Positions 1 to 8,613 are shown, numbered from the stretch's first letter. The stretch: 64,000 nt of DNA from Roseiarcus sp963721905 (GCA_963721905.1 CAVRMF010000013.1:124001-188000), one strand, 5' to 3'. Notes: generated by a model not told the origin, from the letters alone. Program-made: numbers and translations.

Positions 1-2102
1 GAACAAGTTGCGAAGCGGTGTGAAATCCGCCCACTTTCCGACAAACTCCGGCAAGAAGGGCGCGCGCCAGTCCGACGAACAGTCGGTCCAGTCCTTCCCC
101 TCGAGCGACAGCGCCGCGAGCGCGGCGAACTTTTCTTCACGCCTGCCTTTTGGCAGCGCGCGGAATCGCACATGTGCTGGCATGTGCGCGTTTTTACCTA
201 ACTCTTTTGCAGCAAGTACGATGCAGATCGGCTGCTGCACCCCCTGAAAAATGCGGGTTCGCACGTCCGGCTGGTGAGACCTTCCGGCGAACAGTCGATA
301 ACCCAAATCGAAGAGCAGGTGCGGCGCAGATCATCCCGCATTTTCTCGAAACCCGGTCCGTGAAGAAGGCCGGCAACGGTTATGAAGCACACGATGCCTT
401 CTTCGTCAGTGTCCGGCAGCCCGGTCGCGGCGAAGCGCCCCGCGCCAAATACTTTCAGGGTGGCCCAGCGCCAGAAATAGACGTAAAGGTTCTTGAGGTG
501 CTTGCCGTGTGTGCCGAAGCCCCACTCGGGCGGCGCTTTCCAGCGGTCGAGCGGCGCATGCAGCTTGCCGCCCGCGCCCTTTTCGATCCAGCCGCCGCGC
601 CCCTCCGCCTTCTCCTTGTAGGGCGGATTGCCGATGACGACGGTGATCGGCTGCTCGCGCTTGACCTTATTCGCCTGGCGGCGCGATTTCGCGATGGCCT
701 CGACGATCTGCGGCAATTGCTCCTCCTCGACGAAGGGATTGCCGAGCGTGTCGGTGATGAAGAGGTTCAGTTCCGGCAGCGTCGCCTTTTTCCCAGTCGC
801 TTTGATCAATACCCGCATTTCCGCGAGCAGGCGCAGTTGCGCGACCGCGAATGGACCAAACTGGATTTCGAAGCCAAACAGCCGTTTCGCCGCTGCCGTG
901 ATCGCCAGGCCGACAGCGCCCGCTCCCTGATCCTTTTCGACATTGGCGGCGATGCGCTTGAGCGCGCCGAGCAAAAAGGTCCCTGTGCCGACGGCGGGAT
1001 CGGCGAGCGTCACGTCCGACGAGGCGAGCCCCGCCGACCGCTCGAACAACGGGCCTCGCAGCGCCTGATCGACGAGGTTGACCATCGCGCTGACGACTTC
1101 CGGCGGCGTGTAGTAGGAGCCCGTGAGCTTGCGCAAACGGTTGTCGTAGACCTCGAGAAAATACTGATAGAAATAAAGCCACGCTTCAGGCTTGTCCTTA
1201 CTCAGCGGCGACCAGTTCACTTCGTTCAACACGCGTGTCAGCGTCCCAAGCGAGGTTTTGAGTGATTGCTGGTTGGCTTCGTCCTCGGTCAGGACATTGA
1301 GCGCCGTGCCGATCAGCGTGTTCGTTTTCTTGAGCTTGATCGCCGCCAGTTCGACGCCGTCTTTCAAGGGGATCTCCAGAGCGCGCGCCATCAGGAGGCC
1401 GAAGGTCACGGCCTGGGCGTAGCCGTCGGCGAATTGCGCGTCGCTAGCGTCGGGAAACAGCAGCGCGCGCCAATCCTCCTTCAGATGTTGCAGGCTGCCG
1501 TGGCCCGCCGCCATCTCCTCCAGGACCTCGTCGCGCAACAGGCGGCAGAGGCGGGCGCTGGTTTGCGCAAGCGCTTTGGCGCTGGTCGGCGGTTGCGGCG
1601 CCCAGCCCAGGAAATCCGCCACGAGGCCGTTCAGCGCCTCGGGCGCGTTGAGCTTCGCGCCGGAGGATTCAATGTCGCCTTCGAGCGGGACGATTTTCCC
1701 GGCGAGCTCGCCGTCGCGCCAAAGGCTGAACCCGTTGCCGTCGGTGTAGACCAGATTGGGCAACGACTTGAGCTTGCCCCATTGCGCTTTGTCGTGCGGG
1801 TCGGAGAATTTGCGCGGGTCGCAGCCCTTGCCCGGCGCCTTGACCTCGATGAAGCCGACCAGCGCATTGTTGACGCTGACCGCATAGTCCGGCCGCGTCT
1901 GCAAATGTGAGAGCGTCGTTTCGCCGACGAGTGACATGCCGCCCGGCGCGAGGTCGCCGAGCGCCGCGAGTTCGTGAAAGAGCCTTTCGAGCGGCGCCCG
2001 GAGTTGATCCTCGGGCGCCCCGGAAATGGCGGGATTGTCCAGCTTGGCGCGGGCTTCGGCGCCGAAGGTAGATACGACTTCCGCAAATGTCGCTTTTGCC
2101 AA
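1..2102 (-). CDS. Type IIG/ISP-like restriction-modification enzyme, frameshifted and cut by the window edge
   Basis: Predicted fused endonuclease and adenine-N6 methyltransferase. From a TTG start at 2102, residues 72-88 look like a PD-(D/E)xK nuclease core (PDYAV, then GFIEVKAPG). A helical stretch leads to TGSYYTPPEVV (about 327-337), methyltransferase motif I DPAVGTGTF (368-376) and motif IV NPPY (492-495), the gamma-class arrangement of type IIG and type ISP enzymes. No helicase motifs are seen. The frame breaks near position 275, where the sequence reads about 2 nt too long. Beyond it, the other frame continues without a stop to position 1, so the target-recognition part lies outside the window. 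Divergent from the regulator at 2354. Whether the break is real or a sequencing error cannot be told here. Confidence 0.8.
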
Positions 2103-2279
2103 TGAGCGCCCCGAATCGTTCCAGGCTCGATTGTTCGGCGGTAACAGGCGGCGCCGTCAAGGCGAACGACCGGACCTGCCAGGTTGGCGACACCCTTCGG
2201 AATCGTCCCCAATCGCGGGCGCGGGCGTCAGCCGGTATCGACCGTTTGCGGTCTTTCCTCGCCGAACGCCAACAGCACG

Positions 2280-2292
2280 ATATGTAACATAT
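2280..2292. promoter_or_regulatory. Operator copy 1 (ATATGTAACATAT)
   Basis: A near-perfect 13-bp palindrome, identical to the copy at 2315-2327, in the AT-rich gap between the divergent restriction-modification gene and the ribbon-helix-helix gene. A TTGACC hexamer at 2298-2303 lies between the two copies and could be a -35 box. Two identical palindromes around a promoter suggest an autoregulatory operator, but binding is inferred. Confidence 0.6.
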
Positions 2293-2314
2293 TCCCCTTG
2301 ACCTCCATTTCATA

Positions 2315-2327
2315 ATATGTAACATAT
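2315..2327. promoter_or_regulatory. Operator copy 2 (ATATGTAACATAT)
   Basis: Second exact copy of the 13-bp palindrome, 35 bp centre to centre from the first and 27 bp before the ATG of the downstream gene. It would overlap a -10 region or the transcript start. The spacing of just over three helical turns would let two bound dimers sit on the same face. Confidence 0.6.
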
Positions 2328-2353
2328 CATTGCCGAAGCGACTGGAGAACCAC

Positions 2354-2920
2354 ATGATGCCCGTAGTCAGAATCAACGACGCCACATTTGCGGACCTCAA
2401 GTCTATCGCGGCTTGGTTCGGCACAAAGACGCCGAGTGAAACCATTGATCGAATTGTTCGGGAGGCGATGGAGCAGCTGGGCATGGAGCGCGATGATCAG
2501 CCGGAATCCACTCCGATCACGACGAGCAGCGGGAAAATGGAGTTCGACAGCGCACCCGGGCTAGCTTTCACTAAGCCGATTTCGGCTTTCGTGAACGGTA
2601 CGCCAATTCACAACCCGCGCTGGTCAGCGATCCTGTTGGCGACGATCGCGCAGGTTAAGGCGAAGGGAGTCGAGGGCGACAGACTGGTCCGCGAACTTGA
2701 TACCCCGGCGAAGGTAGTGAAATATGAAGAGGAAGGATTCAAGTATTACCCCGACCTCGGCATTTCGGTGCAGGGAAGGTCGGCGCCCGACGTTTGGAAG
2801 GAAGTGGACCGCCTCGCCAAGAAATGGCGCATTCCAGTCGCCGTCGAGTTCTGGTGGCGGCAGAATCCGAAGGCGCAGTACCCCGGCCGGACTGGCTTGC
2901 TGCGCTCGGGACACAAGTAG
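2354..2920 (+). CDS. Ribbon-helix-helix domain protein, putative controller of the adjacent RM gene
   Basis: 188 residues. An ATG at 2354 is preferred over a TTG at 2330 because GGAG at 2344-2347 gives a well-spaced ribosome site. Residues 1-43 fit a ribbon-helix-helix fold: a basic strand (VVRIND), a first helix and a second helix (TPSETIDRIVREAMEQL), similar in outline to SeqA or antitoxin N-termini. The remaining about 145 residues end in a W-rich segment (VAVEFWWRQNP) that I do not recognise. Two identical palindromes lie just upstream, and the restriction-modification gene is divergent, so a role as an autoregulated controller is plausible. An unrelated antitoxin-like protein is the alternative. 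Confidence 0.6.
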   Translation: MMPVVRINDATFADLKSIAAWFGTKTPSETIDRIVREAMEQLGMERDDQPESTPITTSSGKMEFDSAPGLAFTKPISAFVNGTPIHNPRWSAILLATIAQVKAKGVEGDRLVRELDTPAKVVKYEEEGFKYYPDLGISVQGRSAPDVWKEVDRLAKKWRIPVAVEFWWRQNPKAQYPGRTGLLRSGHK

Positions 2921-3066
2921 GAGCGACGCAACTCATCGCCGGAATGGCAGGTATCGATGCGCCGCCAGAATTCTGCGGTGCACTGCGTCGCGACTGCAAG
3001 GACTCACTACGGGCGCGACGGCGGCGCCAATCAAATCCGTGGTTAGAACGTCCGCTCACCGTCGAT

Positions 3067-3304
3067 TGTGTTCTCTAATGGGTCAAGGGCGGAAGCCTCT
3101 TCCGGTGTCGACGCTTTCGGGTGCCTGTGTTCTCTGCGTGCTCGTTCGGCACTTGATGGGGTCAGCTGGGTGCAGAGCGGCTCGGTTGAAATCGCAGTCG
3201 GCCAACGGTTGGCCCCTGCAACAGAATCCGCGCCGTCATCTACTCCCTCCCTGGGCGTCGCTCCTCTTGGGAGCTAGATTCGGCCTCCTGTCTCGTGATT
3301 GCGC
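3067..3304 (-). ncRNA. Candidate IS110 bridge RNA region, copy 1
   Basis: About 238 bp downstream of the transposase stop, much longer than the 74-bp leader. IS110-family elements are known to encode a structured guide RNA in a non-coding end; in the IS1111 group it lies 3' of the gene. Long blocks here are identical in all three copies, including CTTTCGGGTGCCTGTGTTCT and CTCCTCTTGGGAGCTAGATT, while two short internal segments differ in copy 3. That pattern fits a fixed scaffold with changeable recognition loops. No transcript or fold has been tested. Confidence 0.45.
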
Positions 3305-4318
3305 TTAGTCGAAGACGAACTCCGTCCCGTCGCGGAGCATCGCGTGCATGATGATCGCGAGGCGGCGGGCCAGAGCGACCTTGGCCTTGCGCATCGTTGA
3401 CCGCTTGGCGATCGCAAAGGCCCAGTCCTTGAGCTTGAGCTGGCCCTTATAGCGCGTCAGCATGACGTTGGCGGCCTCGTACAGAAGCGTCCGCACCCGC
3501 CGGTCCCCGCATTTCGAGATGCTGCCGACGTAGTCGACCTCGCCGGACTGATACCGTCTTGGGACCAGGCCCAGATAGGCGCCAACGTCTCGCGATCGGC
3601 GAATGCGCGAAGGATCGTCGATTGCGGCCACAAAAGCCAGCGCCGTCAGTTGGCCGACGCCCGGGATTGTCATCAGCCGGCTGCAGGCTGCCGAGGCCCT
3701 CGCCATACGTCTCATATCCGCGTCGATCGCGGCGACCGCCGTCATCACGGCAGTTCGCGCGGCAATCAGACCCCGCATGGCGGCAGAGAGGCCGGCGATC
3801 CCCTCGCTTGCTTGAAGAGCCTTGTCGATGAAGGCTGCGGTGAGCGCGCGAGGCAGCCTGATCCCAAACACGATCGCCAAACCTCGGATCTGATTTTCCA
3901 AGGTCACTCGCTGGCCCACCAGCTTCTTGCGCGCGGTTATGAGTGAGCGGAGAGCGTGAGCGCATAGAGACTTGACATGCACGGGCTTGAAGAACCCGGT
4001 GCGGGCCAAATGCGCCAGACCTCGCGCGTCGTTGCGATCGGTCTTGTGGGTCGCCAGCGACTTGAGCGCCTGGTAGGCCTGCCGGCTTTCGACGCAGACC
4101 ACGGGAAGGCCGAGTTGGCTCAACCCGTGAAACAGGATCGGCGCCATGCGTCCGGTCTCGAATACGATCCGCCGACAGCTTGGCGCTTTCGCCAATTCGT
4201 CCGCGATCGCTTGCGCCGTCGACGCCGCCTTGCTCTCGTAAACCACCACGCCTTCGCGGTCGAGAACGCAAATATGCGTCTCGTCCATTGAGATATCGAG
4301 GCCAGCAAAATAGTCCAT
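3305..4318 (-). CDS. IS110-family transposase, copy 1
   Basis: 337-residue recombinase. The N-terminal RuvC-like DEDD domain starts FAGLDISMDETHICVLD (residues 4-20) and continues with IVFETGR and TDRNDARGLAHLARTG. The C-terminal domain (Transposase_20) begins MTIPGVGQLTALAFVAAI and includes AYLGLVPRRYQSGE and ISKCGDRRVRTLLYEAA, the region holding the catalytic serine in this family. The ATG at 4318 matches the starts of the other two copies; a longer upstream reading exists here only because of a base difference in the leader. The protein is identical to copy 2 as far as I can see, so recent activity is likely. Confidence 0.92.
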   Translation of the reverse strand: MDYFAGLDISMDETHICVLDREGVVVYESKAASTAQAIADELAKAPSCRRIVFETGRMAPILFHGLSQLGLPVVCVESRQAYQALKSLATHKTDRNDARGLAHLARTGFFKPVHVKSLCAHALRSLITARKKLVGQRVTLENQIRGLAIVFGIRLPRALTAAFIDKALQASEGIAGLSAAMRGLIAARTAVMTAVAAIDADMRRMARASAACSRLMTIPGVGQLTALAFVAAIDDPSRIRRSRDVGAYLGLVPRRYQSGEVDYVGSISKCGDRRVRTLLYEAANVMLTRYKGQLKLKDWAFAIAKRSTMRKAKVALARRLAIIMHAMLRDGTEFVFD

Positions 4319-4392
4319 TGAACGGATCTCCTCTTCCATATCCCGGCCGATCGTATCGGCCTTCGCGGAAGAGCTTCCGTCCATTACCCGAT

Positions 4393-4599
4393 GTTGAAAA
4401 ACTCGGAAATTGAGCCGCCGCGAAAATCTCGTTTTCGCGCGCGTCGCGTCATGTCAGCCGATAGTCCTCACGGCAGGGCGCCTAGGAGCGTCGCACGCGG
4501 CAAGACCGGTCGGTCCGCCGAACCCCCCAAGGAAATTTTCATCGAGGCGGCCAGCGGTCTCCTGAATTGTGATCGACGCGGAAATTCGAGTTTTTCAAC
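4393..4599. repeat. 207-bp mini-element with 12-bp terminal inverted repeats
   Basis: Bounded by GTTGAAAAACTC and its exact reverse complement GAGTTTTTCAAC, and sandwiched between two inverted IS110 copies. The same GTTGAAAAAC ends define the IS1182-family element at 18111-19632, so this may be a non-autonomous (MITE-like) derivative or the fused ends of a deleted IS1182-like element. It contains no convincing reading frame. Its interior shows no clear match to the IS1182 copy here. Confidence 0.55.
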
Positions 4600-4672
4600 A
4601 TCGGGTAATGGGCGGGAGCTCTTCCGCGAAGGCCGATACGATCGGCCAGGATATGGAAGAGGAGATCGTTCA

Positions 4673-5686
4673 ATGGACTATTTTGCTGGCCTCGATATCT
4701 CAATGGATGAGACGCATATTTGCGTTCTCGACCGCGAAGGCGTGGTGGTTTACGAGAGCAAGGCGGCGTCGACGGCGCAAGCGATCGCGGACGAATTGGC
4801 GAAAGCGCCAAGCTGTCGGCGGATCGTATTCGAGACCGGACGCATGGCGCCGATCCTGTTTCACGGGTTGAGCCAACTCGGCCTTCCCGTGGTCTGCGTC
4901 GAAAGCCGGCAGGCCTACCAGGCGCTCAAGTCGCTGGCGACCCACAAGACCGATCGCAACGACGCGCGAGGTCTGGCGCATTTGGCCCGCACCGGGTTCT
5001 TCAAGCCCGTGCATGTCAAGTCTCTATGCGCTCACGCTCTCCGCTCACTCATAACCGCGCGCAAGAAGCTGGTGGGCCAGCGAGTGACCTTGGAAAATCA
5101 GATCCGAGGTTTGGCGATCGTGTTTGGGATCAGGCTGCCTCGCGCGCTCACCGCAGCCTTCATCGACAAGGCTCTTCAAGCAAGCGAGGGGATCGCCGGC
5201 CTCTCTGCCGCCATGCGGGGTCTGATTGCCGCGCGAACTGCCGTGATGACGGCGGTCGCCGCGATCGACGCGGATATGAGACGTATGGCGAGGGCCTCGG
5301 CAGCCTGCAGCCGGCTGATGACAATCCCGGGCGTCGGCCAACTGACGGCGCTGGCTTTTGTGGCCGCAATCGACGATCCTTCGCGCATTCGCCGATCGCG
5401 AGACGTTGGCGCCTATCTGGGCCTGGTCCCAAGACGGTATCAGTCCGGCGAGGTCGACTACGTCGGCAGCATCTCGAAATGCGGGGACCGGCGGGTGCGG
5501 ACGCTTCTGTACGAGGCCGCCAACGTCATGCTGACGCGCTATAAGGGCCAGCTCAAGCTCAAGGACTGGGCCTTTGCGATCGCCAAGCGGTCAACGATGC
5601 GCAAGGCCAAGGTCGCTCTGGCCCGCCGCCTCGCGATCATCATGCACGCGATGCTGCGAGACGGGACGGAGTTCGTCTTCGACTAA
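4673..5686 (+). CDS. IS110-family transposase, copy 2
   Basis: 337 residues with the same DEDD-type N-terminal domain and Transposase_20 C-terminal domain as copy 1, and an identical predicted protein ending TEFVFD. The ATG at 4673 follows the conserved leader segment GGAAGAGGAGATCGTTCA, which supplies the ribosome site AGGAG. An open frame extends upstream through the 207-bp mini-element, but the three-copy comparison shows it is not part of the gene. Confidence 0.92.
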   Translation: MDYFAGLDISMDETHICVLDREGVVVYESKAASTAQAIADELAKAPSCRRIVFETGRMAPILFHGLSQLGLPVVCVESRQAYQALKSLATHKTDRNDARGLAHLARTGFFKPVHVKSLCAHALRSLITARKKLVGQRVTLENQIRGLAIVFGIRLPRALTAAFIDKALQASEGIAGLSAAMRGLIAARTAVMTAVAAIDADMRRMARASAACSRLMTIPGVGQLTALAFVAAIDDPSRIRRSRDVGAYLGLVPRRYQSGEVDYVGSISKCGDRRVRTLLYEAANVMLTRYKGQLKLKDWAFAIAKRSTMRKAKVALARRLAIIMHAMLRDGTEFVFD

Positions 5687-5924
5687 GCGCAATCACGAGA
5701 CAGGAGGCCGAATCTAGCTCCCAAGAGGAGCGACGCCCAGGGAGGGAGTAGACGACGGCGCGGATTCTGTTGCAGGGGCCAACCGTTGGCCGACTGCGAT
5801 TTCAACCTAGCCGCCCTGCACCCAGCTGACCCCATCAAGTGCCGAACGAGCACGCAGAGAACACAGGCACCCGAAAGCGTCGACATCCGGAAGAGGCTCC
5901 CGCCCTTGACCCATTAGAGAACAC
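5687..5924 (+). ncRNA. Candidate IS110 bridge RNA region, copy 2
   Basis: The same 3' non-coding block as downstream of copy 1, differing by only a few bases (for example near 5754 and 5810-5820). The near identity with copy 1 means the two copies would carry the same guide, consistent with both being inserted against the same GTTGAAAAACTC sequence. Confidence 0.45.
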
Positions 5925-6144
5925 TATCCGCAAATAGCGGCCATTGCCTGACGATGTGGCGAGCCGGCCAAATCGGCCCTAAAACGTTGCGGTAGGAAGA
6001 CTGATTAACACCCCATGGACCGGGCTCAAGCGTATCGTGGGCCGCTGCTTGACGCGAACGAAGTCCATTCGTTGGCTACGCCTTGCGGTTGACTAATCCC
6101 TCAATCGAGCACAGCATATTTTTTGCCACTTACGGCGTCGAGTT
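5925..6144. other. Intergenic gap before the peroxidase locus
   Basis: About 220 bp with no supported gene. TTGACT at 6089-6094 followed by an AT-rich CATATTTTTT near 6115-6124 could be a weak promoter for the gene at 6145, but the spacer is longer than usual. Confidence 0.3.
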
Positions 6145-6588
6145 ATGAGCGTTCTTTTAGAAATGATCGGCCGCGGTTGGGATAATTTTCTCGCGCGGCC
6201 AAATGGCTCCCTGAGTTTGCGGTTCTACGTCCAGCCGACAATGGCGAGCTTGTTGGCGCTGCGTGCCGGCATTCAGGATGCGAGGCAGGGGCGGCAGGGC
6301 TATCTGTGGGCGATGCTTACACGCCCGGAGAGGCGTCTGCAGTTGCTCCACGAGGGCTGGCGGGGAGCGATGACTCCGTTCCTATTGGCGATCGCGCTCG
6401 ACTGCGTCTATCAGCTCATGACAGTCCGGTTTGTGTATCCGCTGGAGCTCCTGTTTACGGCGACTTTGCTGGCGCTCGTCCCATACGCGTTGCTGCGAGG
6501 ACCCTTCAATCGCCTCGCGCGCCTGTTCCTGCCGGCTGCTCAGGCGCCGCCGGTCGAACCAGCCCACAACAAACAGAATTATTCTTGA
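6145..6588 (+). CDS. Small inner-membrane protein of unknown function
   Basis: 147 residues, not assignable to a named family. An amphipathic N-terminal half (residues 1-75, rich in Arg and Leu) is followed by two predicted membrane helices, roughly residues 76-95 (PFLLAIALDCVYQLMTV) and 98-118 (YPLELLFTATLLALVPYALL). The C-terminal tail is polar and Pro-rich. It is the first gene of a same-strand run that continues with 6617 and the DyP-type peroxidase, and only 28 bp separate it from 6617, so co-transcription is likely. A role as membrane anchor or accessory for the downstream redox proteins is conjecture. Confidence 0.6.
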   Translation: MSVLLEMIGRGWDNFLARPNGSLSLRFYVQPTMASLLALRAGIQDARQGRQGYLWAMLTRPERRLQLLHEGWRGAMTPFLLAIALDCVYQLMTVRFVYPLELLFTATLLALVPYALLRGPFNRLARLFLPAAQAPPVEPAHNKQNYS

Positions 6589-6616
6589 GGAAACACATCA
6601 AGGAAGGGCCAACACA

Positions 6617-7188
6617 ATGTCGAACGAATCCAAGACACAGGACTGGTCGAAGCCCGCGGCGATGGCGATCCCCAAGGGAGGGTACTTCCAGGACAAGGTC
6701 GAGCAGGGGCGTTACGGGCCCATCTTTCCTAAGACCCCGGCGTACTACGGCTTCTCGATCGTGGCCAAGATTATCCCCGGCCGCGAGGAAGTCTTCTACA
6801 AATTCGCCAAGACATCGAGAAAACGATCGCGGCGCAGCCGGACGCCCTGGCTGTCTTGCAGCTGCATTACCTGCGCTGGGTGCTCTTCCCCATCAAGGGG
6901 GAAACCTACTTCATGTATCAGGGCATTTTCGACACCGACTTCGACAAATATACCGAAGACGCGGTGACGCTATTCGGCATCACCGGCCTCAGGACGGTGT
7001 TCGAGAATCTCGAGGGTTTCCCGATGGACTGGCAGACAAACCCCGCCGCGTTCGTCAAGTTTGTCCGAGATCATCAATGCCCGAGCTTCCTCGAATACGC
7101 GGAATATCCGTATGTGAGCGCCACTGAAATCAAAAAAGCCCTCAAACTGAAGGCCGCGTTCTCGACCATGCTCGATCAGATGCAATGA
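6617..7188 (+). CDS. Conserved hypothetical protein upstream of the DyP peroxidase, one frameshift
   Basis: About 190 residues read across one frame change. The ATG at 6617 follows AAGGAAGGGCC. The first frame reads to IIPGREEVFYKFAK; the second resumes with DIEKTIAAQPDALAVLQLHY and ends with a TGA at 7186-7188. Restoring one base near 6810 joins them, so a 1-nt deletion is inferred, natural or technical. The YYGFSIVAKIIPGREE and VLQLHYLRWVLFP segments suggest an alpha/beta fold of the ferredoxin-like kind found in DyP relatives, but no catalytic motif is evident. Position suggests a partner of the peroxidase. Confidence 0.6.
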
Positions 7189-7281
7189 TTGCCGGGGACA
7201 GGATTGTCGGGTCGGACGGTCTGCGAGGCGCGGAGCTGACGGTCACCCAGAGCGAGGTCAGCTAAACGAGGGAACGTCGCG

Positions 7282-8613
7282 ATGCTCGAATTCGACGACA
7301 TCCAGCACCTGCTGCTGACCCGCGCCCCGGCGCTCACCGCCCGCTACGAATTTCTGTCGTTTCGCGACGGAGCCGGCGGCCGCGCCTGGGCGTCGGCGAT
7401 CAAGGAGACGATTCATTCGGCGGCGTCGATGCGGGCCGGCGTCGAGGAGGACAAGCGCTGGGTGACGGCGGCTTTCACCTGGAACGGCCTCCGCGCGCTC
7501 GGACTGGACGAGGCTTCTCTCGCGTCTTTTCCGGAGGAGTTCAAGCAGGGCATGGCGGCGCGTGCGGAGGTGCTCGGCGATGACGGCTTGAACGCTCCCG
7601 AACATTGGCTCGGCGGGCTTGCGAGCCCCGATCTGCATGCGATCGTCATTCTCTTTGCGCGGGACAAGGCGGAGCAGGACCGGTGCGTCTCGGAGCACGG
7701 GAAGCTTGTCGCCGGCTGCCCCGGCGTCGAGATCCTCTCCGTGCTCGACCTTCAGGCCATTCCGCCGTTCGGCTATGCGCATGAGCATTTCGGCTACCGC
7801 GACAGGTTGTCGGAGCCGGCGATCGAGGGAAACGATGTCAAACCGACGCCGGGAACCGGCGAGCCGCTAAAACCGGGGGAGTTCATCCTGGGCTATCCCG
7901 ACGAATACGGCGTCATAGCCGACAGCCCGCAGCCCGAAATTCTCGCGCGGAACGGCAGCTTCATGGCCTACCGGCGGCTCGAGGAGCATGTGGGGAAGTT
8001 TCGCGAGTTTCTCGGGCAGCACGGTGAAACTGCGGAGGAGCAAGAACTCATCGCGGCCAAGCTGATGGGGCGCTGGCGCAGCGGCGCGCCGCTGGTGCTC
8101 GCGCCGGAAAAAGACGATCCGGGGCTCGGCGCCGACATGCAGCGCAACAACGACTTCACCTACAAGGAGATGGACCCGCACGGCTATGCGGTCCCGCTTG
8201 GCTCGCACATTCGCCGGATAAATCCTCGCGACACGGCGCACAACATGAACCGGCGCCGGATGATCCGGCGAGGGGCGCCGTACGGGCCTCCTCTGCCGGA
8301 AGGCGCTCCCGACGACGGGGTCGAGCGCGGGATCGCCGCCTTCGTCATCTGCGCGAGCCTTATCCGCCAGTTCGAGTTCGCGCAGAACGTCTGGATCAAC
8401 GATCGGAACTTCAACGAGCTCGGCAACGAACGTGACCCGATCATCGGCGCCCATGACGGGACGCTCGAGTACAAGATTCCGAAGCGCCCCATTCGCAAGA
8501 AAATCGCCGGCTTGCCGGCCTTCACCACGTTAAGAGGCGGCGCGTACTTCTTTCTCCCGGGCCTCAAGGCGCTCGGCTATCTCGCGTCGCTGAACGCACA
8601 GGGCCGGGCCTGA
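7282..8613 (+). CDS. DyP-type peroxidase family protein
   Basis: 443 residues. DyP peroxidases are haem enzymes with a duplicated ferredoxin-like fold that oxidise dyes, phenolics or other donors with H2O2. The FGYRDRLSEPAIEG segment (about residues 170-183) matches the GxxDG position with the catalytic Asp kept, although the final Gly is Arg here. The proximal haem ligand is probably His in LGSHIRRINPRDT (about residue 309), followed by NRRRMIRRGAPYGPPL. No signal peptide or Tat motif is seen, so it is cytoplasmic or loaded into a compartment. The last 85 bp of the gene are repeated at 10201-10285. The substrate is unknown. Confidence 0.8.
   Translation: MLEFDDIQHLLLTRAPALTARYEFLSFRDGAGGRAWASAIKETIHSAASMRAGVEEDKRWVTAAFTWNGLRALGLDEASLASFPEEFKQGMAARAEVLGDDGLNAPEHWLGGLASPDLHAIVILFARDKAEQDRCVSEHGKLVAGCPGVEILSVLDLQAIPPFGYAHEHFGYRDRLSEPAIEGNDVKPTPGTGEPLKPGEFILGYPDEYGVIADSPQPEILARNGSFMAYRRLEEHVGKFREFLGQHGETAEEQELIAAKLMGRWRSGAPLVLAPEKDDPGLGADMQRNNDFTYKEMDPHGYAVPLGSHIRRINPRDTAHNMNRRRMIRRGAPYGPPLPEGAPDDGVERGIAAFVICASLIRQFEFAQNVWINDRNFNELGNERDPIIGAHDGTLEYKIPKRPIRKKIAGLPAFTTLRGGAYFFLPGLKALGYLASLNAQGRA

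Larger units (their letters stand above)
3067..4392 (-). mobile_element. IS110-family element, copy 1
   Basis: Bounds come from aligning the three copies in the window. The 3' end begins GTGTTCTCTAATGGG near 3068 and the 5' end stops just before GTTGAAAAACTC at 4393. About 1.33 kb: 74 bp of 5' leader, a 337-codon transposase and about 238 bp of 3' non-coding DNA. There are no clear terminal inverted repeats or target duplications, as is normal for IS110. The leader holds the perfect stem GGCCGAT/ATCGGCC. It is nearly identical to copy 2, which lies inverted 207 bp away. Confidence 0.85.
4600..5924 (+). mobile_element. IS110-family element, copy 2
   Basis: Mirror image of copy 1, about 1.33 kb. 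The 5' end begins right after GAGTTTTTCAAC and the 3' end finishes at TAGAGAACAC (5924), where similarity to copies 1 and 3 stops. Only a few base differences from copy 1 are visible, for example in the 3' non-coding part. The inverted pair would form a very large hairpin, so the junction deserves checking against reads. Confidence 0.85.

Noticed and set aside
3060..3095. IS110 3' tip considered as an attC or integron-like recombination site
   Set aside because: No integron integrase, no R' and R'' core sites; the sequence recurs only as the IS110 terminus.
4391..4672. N-terminal extension of IS110 copy 2 transposase through the mini-element
   Set aside because: The extension is absent from the other two copies and lies outside the IS110 boundary.
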